NCBI GenBank assembly: GCA_947034885.2
Contig: OX344750.2
Coordinates: 40,286,821-40,350,820, forward strand
Reading direction: 5' to 3'
Source of the DNA: Thuidium tamariscinum
Taxonomy: Eukaryota; Streptophyta; Bryopsida; Hypnales; Thuidiaceae
DNA length: 64,000 nucleotides
The translations under genes and the position numbers were made by a program. Shown here in pieces: positions 25,011 to 36,215 of this stretch. The number at the start of each line of letters is the position of its first letter. The first letter of the stretch is position 1. Under the pieces are notes generated by a model that was not told the origin of the DNA, ran no database searches, and worked only from the letters and a program-made list of their open reading frames with translations.

Positions 25011-27960
25011 GTATTTTCTGCATGGAGGGAAGGAACGAAGGCTATCCATGTTTGCAAGCAAATTAAAGTGGAAGGGGGGTCCTCAACTCTACGCCTTTGG
25101 AGCTCAGGTATTGATAACCTGACTCTCTTGTGCCTCTGCCCTAAGTTTCATTAGTGAGATGTGTGCCACTGATTGTTCTCATTCACTGACGGCTATTTCT
25201 TAGTTTCAGAGATGCTTGGCGCTGGTGTTCTGAGCGAGAAGTCGGACGCAGTCGCATGTAGAGGCTTCACCAAATGTCACGTGAGTGTTTCCACAGACCA
25301 ACAGGTCAGTCTCCGTCGCTCGCTGACACTCCCAATTTGCTCAGTTTTTCCTCGGAACTGGATATGAGATACCGTAGCTTTTAACCCTAAGGTCCAAGAA
25401 TCCCAAATAATCTTTTAGCAGTTTTAAATTGATCATATGGTAACTCCATTTTGCCCCATTTTGTTTGTTGATGGACTAACATATCCAATTGTCTTTGCGG
25501 ATATAAACGATGGCCCCATCTGATTTCTACTTTTCACAATTTTAAATTAAATAGATCATTTTAAAACCTTGAATCCTTGATCTTGTACCAAGAAAACTTA
25601 TGGAACGCAACGGGGGCTGGCGTTCTGCAACTACATGTTAGCTTATCTGTGTCATATTTGCATGCAGATATCACCTGTCATGATGAGATCTAATTCAAAC
25701 GACATATGTTCCGACGCCCGTTGAATTTGTAAGCAACACCTCGTCTGGCCAAAAGTTTAGTTACCTGGGCCTCTACTTCATTTTAAGAACGTTCCTCATC
25801 GTCAGTTCTGCACCCTCTGCCATTCGGTCAACTTGTGTTGACCCAGCTTGGCTGTACACTAATGTCCTAGGGCATATAAATATTGATTTTTTGTTGTCTA
25901 CTGTAGTTCATCAAAAATAGAATTGTTAGCAGGGCTCTGATCAGTAGTCGATTCTATTCAGAAGCTTTTGTACGTTGCACCTGATTTGAGTTTCTGTTAC
26001 GTGATCAGTATGGAATGCAACCTGATGTTCTTCGCCAAGAACAATAATTTCAGGCTACCCAGACCCATAAACAAAATTAGGAAATCGTCCAAGCTCTACT
26101 CCCTCATTTCTGGTAAGGTAGCAGCATCCATAACCGTTAGTGCACCCAATTACTGATAGTAGAGTTATCTTAAAATGTTGTCAGATGTGCCTTGAAACCA
26201 TGCCAATGCTTGATTGTAGTTAGTGGGGTCTGATTTTTTTAGATTTTGGTGTGAGAATCAAGGTAACTTTACTAGAGTGTGGTTTAGGGTGCCCTGCAGA
26301 GTTCTACTTTGAAAATTCATAGAAATTTGATACTTTATTCGAAAATTCTAATTTTTTTTTTGAAAATTCATGATTTTCAATTGCTTATACAGCAAAAATG
26401 TTTATTAGGAAAAACTGCCTCTAACTATGCTGAAATTCCTTATTTTGACGGTTATGGATGCTGCTACCTTAGTCAAGGTTGTAGTTTGAGCCTGACCATG
26501 TCTAGATCCTCAGAAAGACATAGTGAGCCTCATCACTGTAGGAGATCTATGAGCCTGTTGGTCTGTGCGGTAAAATTGTCACATCTGTCGAAATAGAAAA
26601 GAAATTCAAGAAATTGGCATACCATATTGCAGATGCTGTCTGGAGTCTGTATCCTTCGTCAGTGGCATGCACACGTTGTTTACTTCAATGTTACAGTATT
26701 GGCAATGTTAACCCCTCAACGCCTCGATCCTTTTTTATTTTTTTTTGCTTGTTTTTGTTTATATCTTTGTACAGAAATATCATTTACTGCAGTTTCTTGA
26801 AATTGTTCATTAAGGAAGGTTGGCTTTTCAAGATTGAAGTATTACATTGTATGAATGAGAAGTTAATTTGACTGAACACCATCTCCGTATATTGTCCAGA
26901 ATATGGACATCGGAGTGTTTAAGTGTTAAAAGACACCGTTTACGGTTATGGTTGTTGAAGCATGAGATTTAAAATGCATATCAGCACACCATTTACTTCA
27001 TTGAAAGAGGATGCAAGTTTTTTAAACATTTCATGGTGTGTCAAGGCAAATCGCTAGAAAGTCAGTGACAGGAACTTCAAGCTTAACCCAGGGAAAAGGT
27101 AAACAATGCTCTAAGTCATGCTGATGAAAAGTCAAGGCAACTGAATGGCAAGACAAGTAGTTAAGGGGAAACCTGAGGGGACACCAAAATTGATACTACA
27201 TTGATCAATTGTTACATGTTGAATCGAGCAATATCTGGGAACATCTGACTACTGGTGCAACTTTGCAGTTTAATGAAATGCGCACTCTTAATGCGAACTT
27301 GAAGCTGTAGGAAGAAAATCAGTCACATTTGAGGAAATTCTCTATTTAGACTGTGGTGGTGGGTGACTGAGATAAATCAGCAGGTGACAAACTGATCGGA
27401 AGGCTGGCTATGAGAATGTCAGCTTTTCCCAGGCACTGAATCCACCACAGCAGTTGTGCTCCTCCACAGATCCTCATATCCAAGCTTTTTTTAATTTTGG
27501 CACAAATGAAACGGAATTTCTCATATCCAAGCTTTAGACACTGCAGTATGGCATCCCAAGTTCTGAATAAGGCACATGACAAATGCATCCCGTGTTTCAA
27601 TGAAGAAAAAACTGACTGCAATTTGGCCAAGTATTAATGTACTTTTTGAGCAGATACAGCAGACAAGGGATATTGAAGAGGAAGTAAAGTACTTAGGTGC
27701 AAAAGTGCCGAGAGATTCTTTCCAAAGTTCATGTAAGATTACCAGTTATTAATCCTCATTCATAAATCACAAGTGCAACGCATTTTACAAAGAATACATC
27801 ACACAAGAAAACGATAAAAAAAGAAATTGGTGAATTCACGTAATGACACATATTCAAGAATACCTGAAGATGTGTTGATTCTCACTTGGTATTAAGAATG
27901 GTATTAGTGTTGGAAGGGTTGTATGCAGAATAGTAAAGGATCATGAAGCTAGGCATTGTA
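25011..27960. other. Intergenic region, no gene seen
   Basis: The start presumably contains the 3' UTR of the ZRANB3-like gene. I find no further coding pattern; the short open frames have no recognisable domain. About 75 bases near 25,505-25,585 resemble part of intron 14 of the ZRANB3-like gene (about 21,770-21,850), both containing CCCCATCTGA or TCCCATCTGA and TACTTTTCACA. Confidence 0.45.
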
Positions 27961-27961
27961 G

Positions 27962-28018
27962 GTGTAAGGGTTTTTAGATTTTTAGGGCTTAAACTTTAGG
28001 GTTTATAGGGTTTAGGGA
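27962..28018. repeat. Degenerate interstitial telomere-type repeats
   Basis: On the plus strand the tract reads as loosely spaced TTTAGGG-like units (GGTTTTTAG, TTTAGGG, TTTATAGGG, TTTAGGG). TTTAGGG is the common plant telomere unit and its complement AAACCCTAA is the plant telo-box. The tract overlaps the last codons and stop of the chitinase gene. Confidence 0.55.
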
Positions 28019-31000
28019 TTTGAAGGTAGACGACGGGGACGAACCTGTGCGCGCCAACGTCCAATTCGCCGTGTCCTGATCCAGGCTCCACACAAACACT
28101 CCCCCCAGGCCCCTCTCCTTGGCATACCGCGTCTTCAACTCCACCGTGACCTCGTTATCATACCCCACCCACAACAGGTTCTGGTTACTGAAGCTATACA
28201 CGCTTACCGTCCCGGGATCTACCACCGTCGTCGTCCCCGCCGCCCGAACAAACGGCACGATGTCCCGGTACACCGGCGTCGTCTTCCCCTCCTCCGTCGT
28301 CGTCCCCGCCGCCCGAACAAACGGCACGATGTCCCGGTACACCGGCGTCGTCTTCCCCTCCTCCGTCGTCGCTGCCCCGACGCCCGTGCTCTTCACACTC
28401 TGCAACTGCCACTGCTTCCCGTAGAACGCCAGGCCCAGGAGGAGCTTGTTCGGGTGCATCCCTGCGGCGAGCCAGTTGTCGATGGCGTACTGGGAGTTGA
28501 CGGTGGGGAAGGCGGGGTCGCGCAGGGCGGTGTGTTCGCCCGTGGTGGACTCCCAGGAGCCGTGGAAGTCGAAGCACATGAGGGAAGTCCAGTCTAAGTT
28601 GGAGTTCATGGAGGGGATCGGGTAAGTGCGTTGCTCGGGGAGGGGTTGCCAGGGGTAGACGTTGCTGGTGTAGTAGACAGCCGCTGCATACGTGCATTGA
28701 ATTGAAAGGACGGACAATCATCATGTAAGTCGATCCACCGAAAGTACCAGCTCTCATGGAATTTCATTTTTGTACAATTATATCACAAGATTATCAGTGA
28801 AAAATGTCCATCGTTGACGAGAGGGAAAAGCTATTGTTGTTTTGAAACGAATTAGGTTAATTACAGGAGTGCCCGAAATAGATCCTCGCCTCTGATGTTC
28901 AAATCGTGTACACCCACTCAGCTTCTCGGCCAAGCGTTTGCAAGTGTCGCTTCTGGATCATTCAGAGCCTGATGGGTGAGTATGAATTGTCATGGCACGG
29001 AATGTAAGGTCTCCATTCCGCATACAATAAGGGAGAGATTACATTCACTACGCACAGGAATTTCGAGCCTCTCCCTAGCTACATTATTCTGGTAACTTGC
29101 ACCGTCTACATTTAGTTTGTCTCAAGCTACAAAACGATTGCGACAAAAGAAAGGACTGTCGATCAAGTGTTTTCACAATTAGTTGGCACAATTCAAAGGT
29201 CCACTTGTAGGGTCAATGGAGTCTCTAATGTGCTGTATGGTTAACGGAGCCTCAACCTTACTTTCTACGTTTAGAAAGAACTTAATAAAAGGGTTCACAG
29301 TTTGTTGAAAAGTTTTAACACCAAGTTCATAAAAAATAAATTAGAAGGGTTTCAAATTTTGTTTCACTGGACTCAATGTAGAGTTATAGTGCATGTGCTC
29401 ATGGCAATCTAAACGAATTGGGATTCAAGAAAGCCTCCGCATGACCTTCTCAAAGCTACTTTACAAAAACAAGGTTTCTGTTGTGTATTTTTTGCTGTGA
29501 GAGTCTGACTATTTCTGTCTCTAAACTATTGGGCAACTTGCGAAAATCACGTGCTTAATGGCATCTCAACTCCACAGAAAGGAAGGTATGACGATTGTTT
29601 AAGTTTTGAGCCTCGATCACAGAGAATTGTGACTCACTGGGAATTGCTTATGCTTTCCTCATATGAGGGCACATTTACATACAATCAATCGAATTGGTTG
29701 CTCTATAACCGTGAATCCTTGGTCCTTTGGGAATGCGATGACGAAGTGCGGTTATGGACTCCGACACGAAACCGTAAACTCAAAGTTAGTATGCAATCGC
29801 GCTGAATGAAGGTTACTAAGAATTTATTGCGTTTGTGCACATCTTTGCATCTAGCCCAGGATCAATTTGAAATTTTTTCCAACGTTTTCAGTGACACTTG
29901 AGAGGTTACACCTCAAGGAAACAGGATATTGAAAGTGAACAAACAGAGAGTCTAATACTTAGTGAGAAGTATCATTCAAATTTGACATCAGCAAAATCAG
30001 TGAAGAAAATTACACAAGATAACGTACAAAGTTAACCCGAAAATAAATAAAATTGTATACATAAAAAGAAGCTCCTAATATGTACGTCTGAAAATTGCTG
30101 ATAAATATGAGTCTCGTTGACTGACAATTTAGGGGCTAGCTTACCAGCGAGAAGAAGCGGTGTGGCGCGACGTAGTTTACTGTCAACATTGACGGCGACT
30201 CGCCATTCCGTGAAAAGGCGACCCAAGTTGTCCATATCCTGCTGCGAGCCAGGAAACTCCCAATCCATGTCGAGCCCATCAAATCCATTAGTCCGGGCCA
30301 CCGCAATCCTGCTGTCAATGAACGCCTTCCGCGTCGCATTCGTGCTCGCCATCGCAGAGAATGCGTCGACGCTGCCACCTAAAGTAAACGACGGCAATTT
30401 TCACAAGCGAATTTTCAATTCCATCAAAACCAAGGACGACTCCAGCACAGATGATCGAAACCCAAAATTAAAAATGAGCAAATGTCCTTCAGTGCCTACG
30501 GAAATCGGGCAATCGATCTTCCTCTTGTGTCCAATTTCCATGCCTACTGTATCCTAGTGTATCCTATTCTATTATCGCTATGACATCGGCTATGGAATTC
30601 TTCAACAAAAAATTTCATGGTTAGATGAACATTTTGGATTAATCTCTCCCGAGTGTTGAACCAGCAGCTAGTTCTTCACAGACTCACAAATCTTTGCCTT
30701 CTCAATTAAATAGTGCAATCTAAGTTCGAAATCCCTTACCAGCACCCCCGATGGAGAGGAGAGTCTTGATGCATGGATTAGTCCTGCGAGCTGCGACAGG
30801 GAATTCTTTGGCCAGCGGGGGTGGAACCAGCTTGTACGTGGTGGCATCGACTTGCGCAAACGCGTACATCACGTAGTTCGGAAATACGAAGTTGGAGCTT
30901 TGTGTCGACGCCCAGGAGGGCCAGTAACCCGCTATGACAGGGCGGCCTTTGACGTTGCCGCAGCGTGCGGCAGTGGGATCCACGCAATTGACCAGTGCAG

Positions 31001-31046
31001 GGACATGGTTCAGTAGCACGAGAACGGACAAGATTGAAATCCACAT
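27989..31046 (-). CDS. Secreted class V chitinase (glycoside hydrolase family 18)
   Basis: Three exons on the minus strand, 31046-30740, 30378-30145 and 28683-27989, join in phase to give 411 residues. The start MWISILSVLVLLNHVPALVNC is a clear signal peptide. GYWPSWASTQSS follows as the first barrel strand. The catalytic motif DxxDxDxE is intact as DGLDMDWEFP in exon 2; its glutamate is the family proton donor. Later blocks, AAVYYTSNVYPW, LDWTSLMCFDFHG, LLLGLAFYGKQW and the closing GVFVWSLDQD, match plant class V enzymes, which hydrolyse chitin or chito-oligomers in apoplast or vacuole. Exon 3 holds an exact 69-bp tandem duplication, adding 23 residues. Intron 2 is 1,461 bp, longer than most here. 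The C-terminal tail NPINPKV is encoded by telomere-like repeat units. Confidence 0.92.
28227..28364 (-). repeat. Exact 69-bp tandem duplication in chitinase exon 3
   Basis: Bases 28,227-28,295 and 28,296-28,364 are identical as read. The frame is kept. Each unit encodes 23 residues including EEGKTTPVYRDIVPFVRAAG. The duplicated block corresponds to the region where related enzymes have a single strand-helix unit before the GxYxY-like segment. Confidence 0.92.
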
Positions 31047-33656
31047 TGAATTCTATGGCATGGATCCCGGTTCAATGTCCTTGCTTCCGCTGCTGGAATG
31101 TATATTATCAGCAGTTTCAGATGGTTTTGCACGTACTACGAATCGGAGGAACCCTGCATCAGGGAAAAACTGCAAACTGGAAAACCACGACCGGGGAAAA
31201 CCAGTGGCACAAATTTCCCCTCACTGTTGGCAACACCGTACTAATCATAAACCGAGAATTGAATGACAATCCGGGAACGAGTGATGGTTTCCTTGTGGCA
31301 ATCGATCCATAACTTAACGTGCGTGAGCCTGGACTCGTTTTGTGTCGCGATGTTGGAGCGCCTGCACGACGACGACCGCTTAGATGACGAAGATGGGACA
31401 GCGGGCTCTTCCATTTGTACAAATCTCCAATGGCCTCTAGCAGGGCTAGCGGCACCGAACTAGATGTAGAGTAAGTCAACGGTATGGAAATTTTGACCCC
31501 ATTCTGCTTCTTAATTTGATCTTGACAGAAATGGTTTCCTGCTGAAATTATTCAAAATTGTGTACTGAAATGTGTAATGACCTGCTGGTTTTGCGTGCTA
31601 CTGTATGTGGATCTAGCTAAGAACTATCTAAAGATCTATTTGGACCGCATTATATGTGTAATTCTAGATTATTTACGGTGTGGACCGGGGTGTAGACCTG
31701 GAGTGCGAATCTTCACTCTTGGAAATGGGTTCCAACTCATTACAGAATGCTATATTAGAATACTGTATGCGGTTGTTGTGATGTTTTAGATTCAACAGTG
31801 ATAGACAGTCAATATGCGAACAAATGTTCAAATAACTTACATCCTCAGTTCAATTCTTATTATACGTGTCCCTAATTTAAAATATAAACCTTGGAATGCC
31901 TCAACAACCAAAAAATGATCAATGGATGGCTTTCAAACTGTTACTTCAAGTTATTTTTGGCAAAGTATCTTGGTAATAGGTCTCATCTTTTCAAAGTTAA
32001 CCTTGTAAAGATACTCCAAACCAAAATAGTCCAATGGATGAAATGGATGACTTCCCTGTTGATTGCAAATAAAGATAATGCACACCTATTTGCCTAGTAA
32101 TTAAAGAATTTTGGAGACTACCTTAGCCATGGACCCCACATCTTTACAGAGTTAATCAAAGAAGCTCTTATTTTGAGCTCCTTAATCACCCTTCCTTAAA
32201 TACTATATCCTTGTAAAGACATTGCAAGTTTTAAAAGTGATTTAATAGATGACTTCACCATTAATTGTAGAAACAAAGTACACATCTATTAGTTGAACAA
32301 TAATCAAAATATTTTAGTGACTACCTTTGATCATGGTGAGATCACATTCTTGATAGATTAATAGCCAAAGCCATAACCGAGCAATTCTCACCTGTGAAAT
32401 TATGATCACCTTGCCTAGACAGTCCCAATTGTCCCTCAAACTCTCCTCAACTGAAAGCAGGGCAATTAGAGAGGCTTGACGGAGCTTAATGTAAAAAGGT
32501 CCGTAATATTAAAATTTTGTTAAATAAAACATGATGGGCAGGTGTCTCTTCCTCCCAACAGTAAGCATCCGGAAGCGGAGCAGCTGCGATGAAATCTTCA
32601 CTTCAAAACGGCAGCCGGGAGACAGAATCCAGTCGCCAACTGAGCCAGCCAGTAGAAAAGTGCGACTCTCCGTATAATTAATTAGTTTGTAAAACAAAAA
32701 CAAATCAAGCTTACAGGAGTTGCCGCCCAGCGTGAAATTATATTATATTTTGGATTAAATTTTACGTTGCAGAATGAGAATCGGAAAGGCGGACGACTTG
32801 GAATCTTGGATAGTTATCGAAAATGTATGATAAATATTAATTAAGTTATAAATGCCGCCTGCTACGCTATTAATTAAACTTACTCGTGTCAATGAATGAG
32901 CTGGGTAACGAAAGTCTCGCAGCTGTGTGATACACGTCTCTTGAACGTTTAGCAGACGGAGAAGCCAAAATGTTTGAATTACAAATTGCAGTTAAGAGTT
33001 TGTGTAGAATTATTTTGGAAGAAAATAATATGGTTTTCCATGCAACAGGAGGCATTTAGATGCATGTTAACTCCGTGAGAACAATGAGGACGTCTGGGAT
33101 CAAAAGTGTCTTATCAATGGCTTTCAGAGAAATTCTAGAATCGGAAAATGCAACTGTTCATCAAGGACTAGTTATACTTCATTACATACACAACAGCAAG
33201 CGTACAGATAGAGTCAGTTGAACTAGACAAACTAGATATCTCAATTACACAACGCATATTTTTGCAGCAGTGTACTTCGGCAGAACTGGTCATGCCCATC
33301 GTGGATTGAAAATGATCGAGAACCTGACGCGCATGAAAACTACGAAGTGAAACAGTGACCAACATCTTGAGGTATCAAAACTCCACGATAAGGTACACGG
33401 CTCAAGCATCAATATGCTAAATTGGTTTGTAGTGACCACCTCCCACGTCTAACCTGATGTGAACCAAAATATTCCCTACAGCCCAGCACATATCGGTGAC
33501 TCGGGTGATTCGAAGATGCATTTGCCAAGATCGCATCAAAGTACCTTACATGCAAGGCTCCAAGACATAAGGAATTTCAGTCAATACTGCAACTGTATGT
33601 TCTCAATGGGATCCTGAAACGTGCCAGCACACAACGGGCAAGTAAATCATCGCAAA
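31047..33656. other. Intergenic region between chitinase and ankyrin genes
   Basis: The part up to about 31,480 has a more balanced composition and is the chitinase upstream region; an open minus-strand frame at 31,159-31,479 has no recognisable domain. The rest is AT-rich and non-coding. It holds a diverged direct repeat at 32,001-32,365. Confidence 0.45.
32001..32365 (+). repeat. Diverged direct repeat, period about 208 bp
   Basis: Both units begin CCTTGTAAAGA (32,001 and 32,209) and then share GATGACTTC, ACACATCTATT or ACACCTATT, GACTACCTT and a closing AGTTAAT or GATTAAT. Each homologous block is about 157 bp. Confidence 0.45.
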
Positions 33657-35416
33657 TTAAGTCCCTTCTTCTGCTTCGTCTGTATCAAGATGTGACAATC
33701 CAACTTTTGCCTTCTTCCGAGATCCTTTCAAGTCTGCAGATTCTTCTTCATTTGGTTCTCCGTCCACAACTTTTTCCGATAAACCCGACCCCTCCCTTTT
33801 CACTCCTGCTGTGGGCTCTGCATCCAAAGCACCTGTCTCGTTTTCTTGCTTGTTATCCGTTTCACCTTCAGAGCTCTCTTTCGCCTGAGGCTTCTCTTTC
33901 AACGCTCGGCGCTCAGCTTCGGCAGCCTTCAGACAAGATCCCAATTCTTCATCTTTCACAAGATCCAAAGGAGTTTTGCCAGCCTTGTTCTTTGTTAACA
34001 AATTGGCCCCCTTCTTAATTAATAATATAGACAAATCTTTGTGGCTGCCTTGCACCGCCATATGTAGAGGGCTCATTGATTTGCGCGTCAATGAATTCAC
34101 GTTCGCTCTTGCAGACAGGAGTACACGAACGGCTTCAATATGTCCCTTTTGACTTGCGAAGTGGATGGGTGCCATGTCATCTCCCGCTGCTGCTCTGATA
34201 TCTGCCTTTATATCACAAAGCAGCCTCACTGCCTCGGTCTGCCCTGCCCATGCCGCCATGTGCAGTCTTCGACTCTCGTTAAGTCTTCACAATCATGTTC
34301 ACTGAAAACTGCAAACGCTGTGACTGACATTCAAGGCACATATCTTCGGGTCCTCAAAATGCTAAGAAACACACTTCCATCGAAACTCAAACCGAACGAG
34401 CTTCACTCGAATCAATTGGAAACACTAAATTTCGTGCATTCGTTAAATTCTTCCAAATTGTTTCTATCCAAGCACCCTATAAAGCACTGCAACCTAATAC
34501 CGGAAGCATCGTAAGCTACCAACATAGTGTACTTTCAGAGGAAATTATTGATGCTTGGCATCAAACAAAGCCCTAGAATATCGACTAAAGTAGCAGAAAA
34601 TCTCCATATGCCAAAAAACAAACCTGAGAGAGACTCACGACTCTGTCCCTCTCAGAAGAAATCACAACCTGTGGCGCTAGGTAAACAAAACAAAGCAAAA
34701 TTTGCTACTCAAGTTGCTCCCTTGTATGTCACCGATCCCCTCCCCATTTCAGCAAATTTTCTACTTGTACATTACAAGATTCTCTGCAAATTCGTTGTGT
34801 CGTACAAGAACTACAGAAATTGCAGCAGCTTCACAACCTAAATTCGATGGTTCCAAGTACAACAAGTAGGACGTCTACAAACGCGAATTTGAAGCCCTAA
34901 TTAGAGCCAAGCTCCAAGAATTGCACCAGAAATTCAAAAAGACGAAAGCAGGACTGACGGACCGTCCGAAAACTTATCAGTGGACAAAAATTTGAAATCC
35001 AAAAAAAAATGGACTGCTGCAAATTGCTTGCGCGCTACATTCTCCAATAAGACTCAAAGAGCCACTCTCTTCTTAACTAAAGACATGAGAATACAAAGGG
35101 GATGCAGAGCCAGCAACAGAAAGAAAAAGAAAACGCAGCATAAAGTTAGTCAAAATCTCCACAATTTTTTTTGTAATTAAGAAATTAAATCGGCTCTACA
35201 AAATTACACCAAACATGAGAGTGCAATGAGATAGCCGCAGCGCCAATACCAGAAACGAATTCCAGGATACGGTGTGCGCGAATGCCGGTCACGGTCGTTG
35301 ATACAGGCAGGATTAGCGGCGAGGAGTTGTGTAATCTCCTCCACGTTGCCATTCCGCGCCGCATCGTGCAATGGCATCACTTCCACCTGGGGAGGCGCCC
35401 TTCTATTCTTTCCCAT
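33657..35416 (-). CDS. Small ankyrin-repeat protein
   Basis: Two exons on the minus strand, 35416-35271 and 34266-33657, join in phase 2 to make 251 residues; the intron is 1,004 bp. The start is MGKNRRAPPQVEVMPLHDAA. About four ankyrin repeats fill residues 14-146, shown by PLHDAARNGN, LHMAAWAGQTEAVRLL, PIHFASQKGHIEAVRVLL and PLHMAVQGSHKDLSILL. The rest is charged and probably disordered, with acidic stretches, a basic RKKAKV patch that could be a nuclear signal, and an acidic end. There is no kinase, membrane or BTB domain, so it is likely a soluble adaptor; the partner is unknown. It is transcribed away from the amidohydrolase gene, with 799 bp between start codons. Confidence 0.88.
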
Positions 35417-36215
35417 TGTCTCGACCTAATCCCCCGCACGCCCTGATTGCTCTTACAGAAACCTCTTTTGCGTTGCTGCGCACAATCTCCCTTGCAAAAT
35501 CGAGCAACAAAACCTGCAGTCAAACAAAACAATACATCCAGAATCAATCCAGGAACAAACTAAATGTTGAAAATATCTCAGAAGCTACTACCGCAGGCAA
35601 CATGCGGTGGCAATTGCAGCATCACTACTACTCCATGTCCAAGATGTTTCAGCAACGAAGTCCGCTGATTCATCAACACGAATGGGCAGACTCAGCGAAG
35701 CATGAAAGAGTAAGAATCTCACTGACGTTTGCGTGTAGGAAGGTCTGTGTCAATTGTTCGCTCAATCAAAAATTCAAAACCTCCGTAAATCGCCACTAGT
35801 TCGTATAAACAACACAGAAAAACTAAAAGAACGGGTAACCTAGAACGACTAAGTGCACGGTCGAAGGTGCACGGTAAAAGGATTGTGCACGGTAAATGAC
35901 GCTTATCCCTTCACCGTGGACTTTTACTTTTAAAGTATGTTGGGCTGAAAAAAGGTCCAAGTCCAGGAGGACTGGAGGAGCTGCTTTTGGAAGGGAGTTG
36001 ATTTCGTCGTTAGTAGTGTTGTGGCAGCATTCGTGTCGCGAGGCATTTTGTTTATGAAATTGATGAAGTAGACGAAGCTCCTGAAGAAGCAGTCGGAGCA
36101 TCACAAATTTTTGAGCGAATTGCGATTCCTTTGGACTATTGAGGTCAGGGATTGAGGTCGAATTTAGCTTTGGGAAGTGGACGATTAGCCAGAGGAGTTT
36201 GCGGAGTTTGAGGCG
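35417..36215. promoter_or_regulatory. Divergent promoter region with three GTGCACGGT repeats
   Basis: This 799-bp stretch separates the start codons of the ankyrin gene (-) and the amidohydrolase gene (+). GTGCACGGT occurs at 35,853, 35,867 and 35,885. A related CACCGTG-containing stretch (TTCACCGTGGAC) lies at about 35,916. The first 300 bases and last 150 bases probably include leaders. No TATA box is clear. Confidence 0.5.

Noticed and set aside
21770..25585. Similarity between intron 14 and the region after the ZRANB3-like gene
   Set aside because: Only about 75 weakly matching bases are involved; this may be a chance or very old repeat.
29551..29805. An 84-residue open frame inside chitinase intron 2
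   Set aside because: It shows no family motif and lies within the long intron; length is within chance expectation.
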